From Rhizophagus irregularis (taxonomy: Eukaryota; Glomeromycota; Glomeromycetes; Glomerales; Glomeraceae), in the NCBI RefSeq assembly GCF_026210795.1, contig NC_089435.1, positions 4,092,001 to 4,156,000 of the forward strand: a DNA stretch of 64,000 nt. The letters are read 5' to 3'. Positions 21,040-33,430 of the stretch are shown piece after piece. Position 1 is the stretch's first letter. Every line of letters begins with the position of its first letter. A program made the position numbers and the translations under genes. The notes below the pieces were generated by a model. That model ran no database searches and had not been told where the DNA came from. It saw only the letters and a list, made by a program, of their open reading frames with translations.

Positions 21040-21500
21040 AGTTTAATTTCATGCAAAGCCTATATATTTCTAGATCGCAATAAATATAAGGTTTTCATTA
21101 CATTTACAACAAAGTTAATAGATAAATGACAATCTTTCATGCAAAGCCCTACAATATTTCTAGATCCGAATAAACATTCAAATTTTATAAGGTTTTCGTT
21201 TACATTAAAGTTAATAGATAAATGACAATCTTTCATGCAAAGCCCTACAATATTTCTAGATCCGAAATATTTCGCAATAAATATTCAAATTTTATAAGGT
21301 TTTCGTTTACATTAAAGTTAATAGATAAATGACAATCTTTCATGCAAAGCCTACAATATTTCTAGATCCGAAATATTTCGCAATAAATATTCAAATTTTA
21401 TAAGGTTTTTGTTTACATTTACAACAAAGTAATAGATAAATGATAATCTTTCATGCAAAGCCCTACTATATTTCTAGATCCGAAATATCTCGCAATAAAT
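21040..21500. repeat. Tandem repeats with CTTTCATGCAAAGCC
   Basis: About four to five units of roughly 110-120 bp, with ATGCAAAGCCCTACAATATT, TCTAGATCCGAAATATTTCG and TATAAGGTTTTCGTTTACAT. No coding function seen. From 21500 to 22099 is AT-rich DNA with an inverted ACCAACC/GGTTGGTT motif (about 21628-21685) and nothing else supported. Confidence 0.75.
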
Positions 21501-22099
21501 ATTCAGATTTTATAAAATAATAAGCTGTGCATGATTATAACGAAATTTTTCTAAGCTTATTAATTGATAAATATATAGAAAAATGCTTGTGGTCTTTTGA
21601 TGCACAACTATTGACCGAAAAAATGTATAACCAACCAGATCACAGTTACAATTGAGCACAATTTTTGATTGATCGGGTTGGTTATATATCCATAATAGCT
21701 TATGTTTATTATAAAATTAAAATCGATCAGGGGAAAACCAATTTTTGTAGATCTGATTAACCAGCTTATGTTTCCATTAACATGATCTGATCTATAGAGT
21801 TTCAAAAATAGGATTTTAGAGATTTTGGCTTATATTAGGCGAGGCTTATTTCAAATTTGAAATATAGCTTCGCCCGAAACTCACTTTATGATTATCGAAA
21901 TACGCCACTTTTCGTAGAAAAATTTAAAAAGAAATAAACTTTTCACAATGATCTACACCTGAGCCGGATCATGTTGTGGCTAATTATTTTTCGGCTAACT
22001 ACACCATTATGCAAACGTTTATAAATTGACATAAATGAGCAAATAATTTTTTAATTAATTTGTAAAGTTTAAATTCAAGTAAATAAAATACTCTTAAAA

Positions 22100-25000
22100 A
22101 TGTTATATAAATGCCCTTTTTGTCCAAGGTACTTCAGCACAAGGTCTGCATACACTCAACATAAGAATTTTTGTACTCCGCCTAATAACGATAGTAGCGA
22201 TAGTGAAGAATTAGAAGAATTTGAACATAAAACTAATAATTATGATATCGAGGTAAAGAAAATAGGAAATTATAAAATTTTTTGAATTTCTTTTTTAACA
22301 TAATTAATTTTATAGATGGTCCGTGAAGATTCATGCGAAGATCTTTCTGATAATAAAAGTACAGACTCGGAAATAAATAATCAGAGTTTTCAAAGTATGA
22401 TGTCAATTTCAGAGGTTGGTGAAATTGATCAAAATATAGAAGAAATAGACCACGATGAAAATGAAAATGTCTTTGAAAATATCTTGGAAGATTCTGATTC
22501 AGAATTGAATGAAGAAGAATCCAAACCAGAAATTAATGTTAATTACCCAAGTGAAGCATATGGTGATTTAATGGCATTAGTTACGAAACATAAACTTAAC
22601 AATGCGACAGGAAATGCTATAATTAAATTCTTTAATAAACATGCAAATTTAGATAAATCACCTCTTCCAAGATCTATCGAACAAGGCCGCAAATATATGG
22701 ATAATATGAAACTACCAAATTTAAATTATACTAAAACTAGTATAATGAATTATAATAATAATGAGTATTTTCTTTATCATCAGTCTTTAATAAACTGTAT
22801 AAAAAATATTTTGTCAATTTCGGACATATCACAAAATTTTGCGTTAACTTTTGAGAAAGTTGAGGTAATTATTTTATACTTTTGTATGAAATATACAACT
22901 TAATATTATAGGATATTTACTAATCTTCATATAAACTTAAAGCATAACGGTGAAAGGGAGTTTAGCGAACAAAATACTGGGATATGGTGGGAAAATGCGG
23001 AAAAATCCCTGCCACCTGGTGCCAGGCTTTTATCTTTAATATTATATTCTGACGCTACAAATGTTGACACACTAGGAAAAAGTCAACTCCATTCCATTTA
23101 CTTGTCTATTGGTAATATTAAAAATTGGAGGCGTAATAAGAAAGATGCAAAGCAATTATTAGCGTATCTGCCGATCTTAAAATCTAATAATATTACTGAA
23201 AGGAAGTCTGAAACATTTAAGATTGCTATTCGCGAATGCTTCCATAAATCTTTGGAATTGTTACTAGACCCTTTATTAAAATTAAATAAAAATGGCATTG
23301 ATCTATTTTTAAATAACGAAATGATTTGGTTTTATCCTAGAGTTTCAGCTATAATATCTGACTGGCCAGAAGCTGCAACGTACTGTCTTACATACAAATC
23401 ACCAATGTCGAAACATCCTTGTCATTTTTGTTTAGTCACAAGAGACAATCTTGCTGATCTTAATTTACAAATTGATGATATAACACCACGAACTCATGTT
23501 AATATGCAGCAGTATTTTAATCAAAACTCGGGAAATTCCGTTTGCATTGAAAATATATCTAATTTTTTTTGGAATCTGCCGTAAGTTTACATAATATTTG
23601 TTAGGCATCCAGCCATTTCGCCAAATCACGTAAGCATTACAAGCATTACACTAACATGAGTTTATTTTTATTAATTTATATTAAGTAATATAAATATCTA
23701 TCAAGCCATAGTGCCTGATAGAATGCATCATCTCGATTTAGGCCTCTTTCATTATCAAATCGATTATACGAAAAAACTTTTAGGGGCGCAATGTGGCAAA
23801 ACTTTAGTTGATGAAGTAGATCATCGATTAGCCACAATACCAAGATTTCCCGATTTGAAGATCTTTACAAATGGCATACAATCAATAGCCAGATTAACAG
23901 CTAATGAGTATCGCAATCTGATGAAAGTAATGGTTTTTGTAGTGGACAATTTGTTTGTAAATAATGAGGATGATGAAAATTTTGTAAAGAATGAAGATCT
24001 GGCAAAACTTTACGAAGCTTGGAATGAAATGTATGCAATTAGTCGATATGAAAATTTCAAAGAAAGTGATTTGGCCAAATTTAGGGTATGTACTACATAA
24101 TTATTATAAAACAACGCTGTCCACTAATACTTAAAATTATAATTTCAGGAATCTATAAACAATTGGTCTCAAATGTTCATAAAAATTCTCCAATGTATGT
24201 CCCCTCGGAGTTAAAATTACCAAAACTGCATTCGTGGGCATATCATATAATTGATTCGATTCGATCATTTGGTGCAGTTAATGGATACACTACGGAGACT
24301 TACGAAAGCCTTCACAAAGAATACGTTAAGAATCCCTACCGATTAAGTAATAAAAAAAATATTGAAGTTCAAATAATGAAAATAGCAAGTATTATTTATA
24401 TAAAATACACAATACTATGTTAAATTTCTAAAAAAAATTAATTTTTATAGATTCGGCGACAATCAATAACAAATATAACCCATCGATTACCAAATTCAGC
24501 TACTATCCCTCGTATATTTAAATTTACAGCAATACTTTTCGAATTTCTATTAAAAGATGCCCATGATTTTTTTGTAGAACAGGCTAATATAGACCACAAA
24601 ATGAGATTTGGATTTGACAATTTTTTGGAATGTTTAAATCTGTATATGGATCACAAAAGTATTGCAAATGAAAGCCAAGTGACAATATACAGATCAGTTA
24701 TAATAGAAAATGGTGCAATAATGCGTGCTACTAACAGTTATTATGGCAGACCTTGGTATAGTAATGTGTCTGTTCGTATGAATTCTGATGAATTATTTGA
24801 TTACGCTTCTGATCAAGGCATTTGTTACGGGCAGGTAATTTTTTAATTGATTTGATACTACATATTTATATAATATTGCTAATTTAAAAATGATTTTTTA
24901 AATTAAGGTTTTATTAATAGCGAAAATAGAACTTAAGAATCAAAATATTCCATTAAATCTCGCATTAATTCAGTGGTATGACTTCAAATTTCAAAATCAA

Positions 25001-25141
25001 CCACATCTTTATGGGTGTCCCTTACTAGAAATTACGGAAATCTATAACTTTATTGATATAGAAGCAATACAAGATATCGTACATATAGTACCCCGGTTTA
25101 ATAAAACAAATGAATATTTTGTAAATAAATACATATTTTAA
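22100..25141 (+). pseudogene. Plavaka-family transposase (C2H2 finger, multi-exon, apparently frameshifted)
   Basis: DDE transposase of the Plavaka family (CMC supergroup), which cuts and pastes its own element. Exon 1 (22100-22252) encodes a C2H2-like finger, YKCPFCPRYFSTRSAYTQH. After a 63-bp intron comes an acidic stretch, then conserved Plavaka blocks: LPPGARLLSLILYSDATN, GNIKNWRRNKKDAKQLLAYL, ISDWPEAATYCLTYKS, PCHFCLVTRDNL, VPDRMHHLDLGLFHYQI, LPKLHSWAYHIIDSIR, NGYTTETYESLHKEYVKNPY and a C-terminal LIQWYDFKFQNQ. Introns are about 22865-22911, 23581-23685, 24087-24148, 24393-24449 (donor GC, GCAAGT) and 24836-24907. Two breaks do not fit simple splicing: at the start of exon 3 (22912) and near 24192. 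The copy is probably dead, or my junctions are off by a base. Confidence 0.85.
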
Positions 25142-25479
25142 TAAAGTTTATTATACTTAACGACAGCGATACTAATATCTTGTATAACGTTACTGATCTA
25201 AAATATGACTATTACTTTTCCTTTTTGATAAGGTAAGTTTTATGGATTTCCGTAAAGTTACGGTTGAATGCGTAAATTGTTCCATTTTTATTGGTTAGAC
25301 TGTTCATGTCTGATCGGTTACACCAACTAATAAATTCGTGATCAAAAAATGCTGATCAAACAACCCTGACTAATATATAATGAGTTGGAATTTTATTTCA
25401 CTCAGGAGTGGTATCATTAGATTTTTTATAATGTGTATGCATGCTTATGTTTTCGAAATTATATAAATTTTTTATCGTA

Positions 25480-26480
25480 CAAAGAAAAACTTTAATGTTT
25501 ATTGTTTCCATGTAAGATACGACTGACATAATTATTACTACTAAGTATGCGAAGGTTTCTGCAGTTTCTGCGAATTCTACTTTAATGACTTGTACGAAAA
25601 ATTGCTTGGTTTAGTATAATGAGTAAGTATCGAAATCATGCGAATTTCTATCCATAATAATAAAACTCATGTTCACGTGTTTATGTTTTATTTCCATATA
25701 TGATATAACAATGATATAATTATTAAATATTCAAAGGTTCAAGGTTCCTGCGGATTCTACTTTAATGACTTGTCGAAAAATTGCTTGGTTTAGTATAATG
25801 AGTAAGTATCGAAATCATGCGGTTCTATCCATAATAATAACAAGGAAAAAACTCATGTTCCATATAAAGTGATATAATTATCGAATATTCGAAGGTTTCT
25901 GCGGTTACTGCTTTAATGACTGGTACGCCTGGTTTTAGAATAATGAGTAAGTAATCGAAATTATCCTTATGTTCACGTGCGTGTTTTTATTTCCTCAACT
26001 GACATAATTATTACTAAGAAAGTTTCTGCGGTTCTACTTTAATGACTGGTACGAAAAAATTACCTGGTTTAGAATAATGAGTAAGTAATCGAAATTATGT
26101 GAATTTATCCTTATGTTCACGTGCATTTGGTTTTATTTCCTCAACTGACATAATTATTACTAAGAAAGTTTCTTTGCCTGGTTTAGAATAATGAGTAATT
26201 ATGCCTATGTTCACGTGCATGTGTTTTTATTTCCTCGACTGACATAATTATTACTAAGAAAGTTTCTTTTCCTGGTTTAGAATAATGAGTAATTATGCGA
26301 ATTTATCCTTATGTTCATGTGTATATGCTTTTATTTCCTCAACTGACATAATTATTACTAAGAGAGTTTCTGCGGTTCTGCTTAATGACTGGTACGAAAA
26401 TTTGCATGATGTAATTATTGAATATTCGAAAGTTTCTGTTAATGACTGGTACGAAAAATTGCTTGATTTGGGTTTAAAGA
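25480..26480 (+). repeat. Exon/intron-like array, branch-point type (copy 1)
   Basis: About seven units of 110-190 bp. Exon-like part: AAGGTTTCTGCGGTTCTACT, TTAATGACTGGTACGAAAAATTG and TTTAGAATAATGA. It is followed by GTAAGTAATCGAAAT (donor-like), CCTTATGTTCACGTGC, TTTATTTCCTC, then ACTGACATAATTATTACTAAG (branch-site-like CTGAC about 15-20 nt before AG). The array reads toward the ATG at 26576, so it may be a multi-intron 5' leader. Confidence 0.7.
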
Positions 26481-26575
26481 GTTTTTTTTTTCATAAATAA
26501 TGGTCAATTTTTTTCCTTCAGAAATATTTTTTTTTCTTAAATTGTAAGAAATCCCACTTTTTCAAAAGTATCATT

Positions 26576-26809
26576 ATGGAATCAGGAAATAAATTGAGAG
26601 AGTCCTCTCGTAAGAAAATTGAGGAATTGCTAATCGAAGGGAATCATAAGCGCAGTGATAGAAGCCAAAGCTGAAGCAGAAACAACAGCAGTAAAACCAA
26701 CATCAACACCAACGAAACCATTAATGACGAAGTTAGCGTTCTTCAAACTAAGAGATGGCTTCCTGCAAATTCAAAAATTGAAGGTATTCGCAAATATTTA
26801 AGAAATTAA
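26576..26809 (+). pseudogene. Short Ser/Arg-rich ORF, copy 1 (nonsense)
   Basis: Same gene as 29416-29649, but CGA in copy 2 is TGA here (in AGC TGA AGC, about 26672), cutting the product after about 32 residues. The rest of the frame is intact to the TAA at about 26809. A clear C-to-T stop with the intact sister copy next door. Confidence 0.7.
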
Positions 26810-26843
26810 TAAAATTATCTTGTAATTAATATTTATTGTAATT

Positions 26844-27848
26844 ATGGTAGATCGATTAACAAAGATTGAAAATAAAATCGATACTTTAAGTAAAGAAATA
26901 CACAAGTTTAAATCCGAGTTAAAAACTTTACTTTCTGATAAAATAAATTTGTCATCAAGCGTTAAAGAATCATTCATAGCGGTAGGAATATCTTTGAAAT
27001 ATTTAGTTTTATTATTTATTTACATTCTAATTATTTTGAATTTCGACTAATTTTAGGATGTTGTGAAAAATGTTTCGAAATTATTAATATAAGTATCAAT
27101 TTACCCAACAAAAGATGAATGTTATGGAGTGGTTGAAGGATATTTAATACTGAACCATGCGAGTTTTTTCTCTAATTTTACTGAAGACGATTGGATCGCG
27201 TATTATAACGAGAATATACATAAACAAGTAAGTCCTTATTCGATAACAAAATGTTTAATAAAATAAAATAAAATATTAAGTATTAACTTTCTTCGTAAAG
27301 TTAACAAAACAAGTACGGTCCATAAGAAGAACATTGTCCTCGAAATCAATGGAGGCTATTTTTTCTATATTCGGATCCCGTTTACCACCTATAAACACAA
27401 ATGCCGAGCCGTCTGAAGTAGCAAAATGGAAGAGAAAATCCGAAGTTAAAGATTGTTTTGAAGGCCTGTTCAAAAAAATGAATCCCAAAGACAAAAATTC
27501 TTCGATTGTTTTAGCAAGCGTTATTGACAGAGTCCTCCAAGGTGGCAATTCTAATGCAGAACTTGCATATGTTCTTGCGACCTGCTCAACAATTTTGAAC
27601 CCACATCATGACGAAATAATGTTGAAAAAGAATATCATGAAACAAAAAGTTAAAAAATTTTTAGTAAGTTTGTAATTTTGTAGTAGTATTTAATAAAATA
27701 TCATTTCATGGCTAATCAATCATATTATTCTTTAAAGGAAAAAATCAATAATCAAACGGCCATAAAATATTCCGATTTTGAAGATAATAACTATGAGGAA
27801 GAAGAAGGTGGAAATGAAACTGAAGATGATGAAGAAGATGATGTATAA
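26844..27848 (+). pseudogene. Plavaka accessory gene, right copy 1
   Basis: Homologue of 18786-20172. Starts MVDRLTKIENKIDTLSKE (coiled coil). GT..AG introns are plausible at about 27240-27298 and 27664-27737. Contains KWKRKSEVKDCFEGLFKKM, AYVLATCSTILNP and an acidic tail ending DDEEDDV. One stop (TAA in the stretch before VSIYPTKDE, near 27090) has no counterpart in the left copy, so this copy is probably inactive. It faces away from the transposase, mirroring the left copy. Confidence 0.6.
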
Positions 27849-28255
27849 TAAGGTGAATTTTATATGCATAAGATAATTATATATATGTTTATTTGTTTTA
27901 ATAAATTTATTATTTTTTTTTATTGGTTTGGTAGGACTGGTGAATATATTAATAATATAACAAATATTACGAATTAGTAATTGATATGTACAATTTCAAA
28001 AAAAAAAATGCCCCCACTCTTCTAAATTTTATAAATTACATTTATTTGATAATCATTTAAAAGAGCATCTCCTTCAAAAAACAAATCAATAAATTTTACG
28101 TTTTTGCGATTAATTTGTATATAAAATTTTATTAATTTGAGTTTTCTCATTTGGCTGATAACTGTTAAACAAATAAAAGAATTTTTATACATGAAACACA
28201 AAAAATTATTTTGAATTTGATCGTAATTTTGTTAAAATTCATAGTTACAATTGAT
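27849..28255. other. AT-rich 3' flank, no gene seen
   Basis: Follows the accessory gene in copy 1; a shortened version follows copy 2 (30590-30815). Nothing supported beyond AT-rich sequence. Confidence 0.6.
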
Positions 28256-28479
28256 TCGTAAATTGTTCTATTTTTTATTGGTTAGACTGAAGTTCATTGT
28301 CTGATCGGTCACACCAACTAATATCAAAAATGCTGATCAAACAACCCTGACTAATATATAATGAGTTTGAATTTTATTTCACTCAGGAGTGGTATCATTA
28401 GATTTTTTATTCTGTGTATGCATGCTTATGTTCGAAATTATACAAATTTTTTATCGTGCAAAGAAAAACTTTAATGTTT

Positions 28480-29300
28480 ATTTGTTTCCATGTAAGATAC
28501 GACTGACATAATTATTACTACTAAGTATGCGAAGGTTTCTGCAGTTCCTGCGAATTCTACTTTAATGACTTGTACGAAAAATTGCTTGGTTTAGTATAAT
28601 GAGTAAGTATCGAAATCATGCGAATTTCTATCCATAATAATAAAACTCATGTTCACGTGTTTATGTTTTATTTCCATATATGATATAACAATGATATAAT
28701 TATTAAATATTCGAAGGTTCAAGGTTCCTGCGGATTCTACTTTAATGACTTGTACGAAAAATTGCTTGGTTTAGTATAATGAGTAAGTATCGAAATCATG
28801 CGGTTCTATCCATAATAATAACAAGGAAAAAACTCATGTTCACGCGTAATTATTTATTTTTATATAAAGTGATATAATTATTGAATATTCGAAGGTTTCT
28901 GCGGTTACTGCTTTAATGACTGGTACGCCTGGTTTAGAATAATGAGTAAGTAATCGGAATTATCCTTATGTTCACGTGCGTGTTTTTATTTCCTCAACTG
29001 ACATAATTATTACTAAGAAAGTTTTTTTGCTTGGTTTAGAATAATGAGTAATTATGCGAATTGTACGAAAAAATTTCCTGGTTTAGAATAATGAGTAATT
29101 ATGCGAATTGTACGAAAAAATTTCCTGGTTTAGAATAATGAGTAATTATGCGATTTATCCTTATGTTCACGCGCATTTGTTTTTATTTCCTCGACTGACA
29201 TAATTATTACTAAGAAAGTTTCTGCGGTTCTGCTTAATGACTGGTACGAAAATTTGCATGATGTAATTATTGAGTATTCGAAAGTTTCTGTTAATGACTA
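28480..29300 (+). repeat. Exon/intron-like array, branch-point type (copy 2)
   Basis: Same units as 25480-26480 (TTAATGACTTGTACGAAAAA, ATAATGAGTAAGT, GACATAATTATTACTAAG). Units near 29030-29150 have collapsed to about 55 bp. It precedes the ATG at 29416 in the sense orientation. Confidence 0.7.
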
Positions 29301-29415
29301 GTACGAAAAATTGTTAAAGAGTTTTTTTTTTTCATAAATAATGGTCAATTTTTTTTCTTCAGAAATATTTTTTTTTCTTAAATTGTAAGAAATCCCATTT
29401 TTCAAAAGTATCATT

Positions 29416-29649
29416 ATGGAATCAGGAAATAAATTGAGAGAATCCTCTCATAAGAAAATTGAGGAATTGCTAATCGAAGGGAATCACAAGCGCAGTGATA
29501 GAAGCCGAAGCCGAAGCAGAAACAACAACAGTAAAACCAACATCAACACCAGCAAAACCATCAATGATGAAGTTAACGTTCTTCAGACTAAGAGATGGCT
29601 TCCTGTAAATTCAAAAATTGAAGGTATTCGCAAATATTTAAGAAATTAA
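29416..29649 (+). CDS. 77-aa Ser/Arg-rich protein (copy 2, intact)
   Basis: ATG to TAA without breaks. Residues 28-40 are a short SR repeat (RSRSRSRNNN), followed by an Asn/Thr-rich linker and VLQTKRWLPVNSKIEGIRKYL. SR stretches occur in splicing-linked proteins, which is suggestive next to an intron-like array, but the protein is short and I do not recognise a family. It lies 34 bp before the accessory ORF and the two could instead be exons of one gene. Confidence 0.5.
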   Translation: MESGNKLRESSHKKIEELLIEGNHKRSDRSRSRSRNNNSKTNINTSKTINDEVNVLQTKRWLPVNSKIEGIRKYLRN

Positions 29650-29683
29650 TAAAATTATCTTGTAATTAATATTTATTGTAATT

Positions 29684-30589
29684 ATGGTAGATCGATTAAC
29701 AAAGATTGAAAATAAAATCGATACTTTAAGTAAAGAAATACACGAGTTTAAATCCGAATTAAAAAATTTACTTTCTGATAAAATAAATTTGTCATCAAGC
29801 GTTAAAGAATCATTCATAGTGGTAGGAATATCTTTGAAATATTTAATTTTATTATTTATTTACGTTCTAATTATTTTGATTGAAGGATATTTAGTACTGA
29901 ACCATGCGAGTTTTTTCTCTAATTTTACTGAAGATGATTGGATCACGTATTACAACGAGAATATACATAAACAAGTAAGTCCTTATTCGATAACAAAATG
30001 TTTAATAAAATAAAATAAAATATTAAGTATTAACTTTCTTTGTAAAGTTAACAAAACAAGTACGGTCTGTAAGAGGAACATTGTCCTCGAAATCAAGGGA
30101 GGCTATTTTTTCTATATTCGGATCCTGTTTACCACCTATAAACACAAATGCCGGGCCGTCTGAAGTAGCAAAGTGGGAGAGAAAACCCGAAGTTAAAGAT
30201 TGTTTTGAAGGCCTGTTCAAAAAAATGAATCCCAAGGACAAAAATTCTTCGATTGTTTTAGCAAGCGTTATTGACAGAGCCCTCCCAAAATGACCATTCT
30301 AATGCAGAACTTGCATATGTTCTTGCGACCTGCTCAACAATTTTAAACCCAAATCATGACGAAATAAGGTGTAAAAAGAATATCATGAAACAAAAAGTTA
30401 AAAAATTTTTAGTAAGTTTGTAATTTTGTAGTAGCATTTAATAAAATATCATTTCATGGCTAATCATATTATTCTTTAAAGAAAAAAATTAACAGTCAAA
30501 CGGGCATAAGATATTCCGATTTTGAAGATAATAGCTATGAGGAAGAAGAAAGCGGAAATGAAACTGAAGATGAAGATGATGATGTATAA
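29684..30589 (+). pseudogene. Plavaka accessory gene, right copy 2 (deleted)
   Basis: Near-identical to copy 1 at the start (coiled coil, ELKNLLSDKINLSSSVKES). Lacks the segment containing the first 3' splice site, reading straight from LIILI into EGYLVLNHASFFSNF, and has a TGA near 30291 (after DRALPK). The acidic tail is shorter (ETEDEDDDV). Non-functional as read. Confidence 0.6.
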
Positions 30590-30815
30590 TAAGGTGAATT
30601 TTATTGTATGCATAAGATATTTTTTTTTTATTGGTGTGGCAGGACTGGTGAATTTTATGTTTTTGCGATTAATTTGTATATAAAATTTATTAATTTGAGT
30701 TTTTCTCATTTGGCTGATAACTGTTAAACAAATAAAAGAATTTTTATCCATGAAACACAAAATTATTTTGAATTTGATCGCACAAAATTTATCAATTTTG
30801 TTAAAATTCATTTTT

Positions 30816-31590
30816 TTGTTCCTCTTTCGCAATATTTGGAAAGTTAAATTTATTTCTATCAAGTCTGATGCCGAGTGCCAACCATAAGAAATTATAAATT
30901 TGTGAAAAGTGTTACAAATTAACCTCTAGTTATTTGTTATATTATTTATATAGTATATATTATCAACACGTCATGCATATTTCTCTTAATTTTATATTTA
31001 TCATGCAAGAATTTTTTTTTAATAGTCGAGGTCAGAATTCTTTAGGACTCTACCAAAATCATATAATTTGACTCACAGATTACGAATTAATTTTATAAAT
31101 CTAGTAAATTTGATAAATTAACCTATTATGGCATATACATGGTTCATGCGATCATCTAAAAATAGCTAAACACGAATTAAATAAACAAACTTAATATTCT
31201 CTATACGCTCTATTTTGCAAGGACCGCTCATTGTACATTTGCGTAGCAGAAGACTAGCAGAAGTATCATGGAAAGTATTTATATATATTCATAGGCTTTA
31301 TGAATATTTATAATATTAATAAATTATACATGAAAAAGCTTTGCAACAGCTGCTGGAAAAATGAACGCGTACTTTCAATATAGTAGAAGTATGGAAGTTA
31401 TTTATATTTCATAATTTCATTAATATTCGTAGGTTTACGACTATTTCATAATATTAATAATTGTTCATGGAAAGTTTTGCGTACAATATAATGGTAAAGG
31501 TATGGAAAGTATTTATACTCCATAATTTAACTATTTTATACAATATTAATAATTATAACTGTTGGTCTAACTTTTGAACTTATAAAGTAA
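30816..31590. other. AT-rich region, no gene seen
   Basis: No supported ORF or RNA. From about 31340, diverged repeats of the following array begin (GTAGAAGTATGGAAGTTATTTAT, TTTACGACTATTT). Confidence 0.55.
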
Positions 31591-33015
31591 AAATAAAATT
31601 AACGCGTGCTCTCAATGTAGTAGTGTAGAAGGAATGGAAGGTATTTGTACTTTGTAATTTCGTTAATGTGTTTACGTCTTTTTTATAAAAAATATTAATA
31701 ATCACGCATAATGAACTGTTGGTTTAACTTTTTGAACTTGTAGAAATAAAGTTAACGCGTGCTTTCAATGTAGTAGTGTAGAAGGAATGGAAGGTATTTG
31801 TACTTTATAATTTCGTTAATGTTCGTATATTTACGTCTTTTTTATAAAATATTAATAATCACATAAAATGACAACTGTTGGCCCAATTATTGAACTTGAA
31901 TATTCGTTGATGCAGAAATGAATTTAACGCTCTCAACGTAGTAGTGTAGAAGGAATGGAAGGTATGTACTTCACGATTTCGTTAATGTTCGTATGTTTAC
32001 GTCTTTTTTTATAAAAAATATTAATAATCACGCATATTGAAACTGTTGGTTTAACTTTTTGAACTTGTAGAAATAAAGTTAACGCGTGCTCTCAACGTAA
32101 TAGTGTAGAAGAGATGGAAGGTATGATCACAACTGTTGGTCCAACTTTTTGAACTTGTAATTGTTTGTTTGACGTAGTAGTGTAGAAGGAATGGAAGGTA
32201 TGTACTTCACGATTTCGTTAATGTTCGTATGTTTACGTCTTTTTTATAAAAAATATTAATAATCACGCATATTGAAACTGTTAGTTTAACTTTTTGAACT
32301 TATAGAAATAAAGTTAACGCGTGCTCTTAACGTAATAGTGTAGAAGGGATAGAAGGTATGTATTCCTTAATTTCGTTAATGTTCGTATGTTTACGACTTT
32401 TTAATAATAATCACAACTGTTTGGTCCAACTTTTTGAACTTGCAATGTTTGTTTGATGTAGAGATGAATTTAACGCTCTCAACGTAGTAGTGTAGAAGGA
32501 ATGGAAGGTATGTACTTCACGATTTCGTTAATGTTCGTATGTTTACGTCTTTTTTATAAAAAATATTAATAATTACGCATATTGAAACTGTTGGTTTAAC
32601 CTTTTGAACTTGTAGAAATAAAGTTAACGCGTGCTCCCAACGTAATAGTGTAGAAGGGATGGAAGGTATGTATTCCTTAATTTCGTTAATGTTCGTATGT
32701 TTACAACTTTTTAATAATAATCACAACTGTTTGGTCTAACTTTTTGAACTTGTAATGTTTGTTTGATGTAGAGATGAATTTAACGCATGTTCTCAACGTA
32801 ATAGTGTAGAAGGAGTGGAAGGTATGTACCTCACAATTTCGTTAATGTTCGTAAGTTTACTTTTTTTTTTATAAAAAATATTAATAATCACGCATAATGA
32901 TAACTGTTGGTCTAACTTTTGATCTTGTAATATTCGTTGATGCAGAAATGAATTTAACGCATGCTATCAACATAGCAGTGTAAAAGGACTGAAGGTATGT
33001 ACTTCATAATTTCGT
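31590..33015 (+). repeat. Exon/intron-like array, GGAATGGAAG/GTATGT type
   Basis: About eight units of 150-190 bp. Exon-like block AAATAAAGTTAACGCGTGCT, then CTCAACGTAGTAGTGTAGAA and GGAATGGAAG, followed by donor-like GTATGTACTTCACG. The intron-like part has TTCGTTAATGTTCGTATG, TAATAATCACGCAT and TTTAACTTTTTGAACTTGTAG (acceptor-like). Reads rightward. No gene begins directly after it. Confidence 0.75.
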
Positions 33016-33430
33016 TAATGTTCGTACGACTTTATTACAATTATGTTTATAGGTTAAGTTTTAATAACAATTTGTCTTTACAACACATCCTTTTGATATT
33101 AACAAATAATGTTATCCAAATGACTTTTATTTTATAATATCAGATATAGCAAAATATTAATCACAGATGAAATAGAAGTGAAGTTGAAAAATAAAAAGTC
33201 AAAGAACGAAAGTCAAATAAATGAAGATGAGCGACAAATAAGATTAAAAAAAATTCTATTGACGAGATTGAACGCAATATTATGATAGTTTTAAATACAA
33301 ATTATTTATTGTAGCTATATTTCGAATAAAAATACAAAAATTACATAAATTTATAAAATATTACGTGTAAGTTACAGTGAAAAATGTTATTTTGTAATTA
33401 CATATATTAATCACTTGAATTTGTGAAAAA
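33016..33430. other. AT-rich spacer, no gene seen
   Basis: No supported coding sequence. A short frame with KKNSK-like content around 33180-33280 is too weak to call. Confidence 0.5.

Larger units (their letters stand above)
25265..28255. repeat. 3-kb tandem duplication, copy 1
   Basis: Begins GTAAATTGTTCCATTTTTATTGG and ends in a region with TTTGCGATTAATTTGTATAT and TTTGGCTGATAACTGTTAAAC. It holds an intron-like array, a short Ser/Arg-rich gene and an accessory gene. Copy 2 follows immediately, in the same orientation, with the same order and mostly over 90 percent matching bases by eye. Confidence 0.85.
28256..30815. repeat. 3-kb tandem duplication, copy 2
   Basis: Direct repeat of 25265-28255. 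It is shorter because of a deletion of roughly 0.09 kb in the accessory gene (near 29878), fewer array units and a shorter 3' flank. The differing lesions in the two copies mean that decay continued after duplication. Confidence 0.85.

Noticed and set aside
22100-25141. KDZ-type transposase
   Set aside because: The conserved blocks (SDATN, NWRRNKKDAKQLL, DRMHHLDLGLF, NGYTTETYESLHKEY) are those of Plavaka, and the KDZ motifs I know are absent.
25298-25375. Small MITE (GACTGTTCATGTCTGATCGG and a weak inverse)
   Set aside because: The inverse half is too weak and no target duplication is visible; the same sequence is simply part of both copies of the 3-kb duplication.
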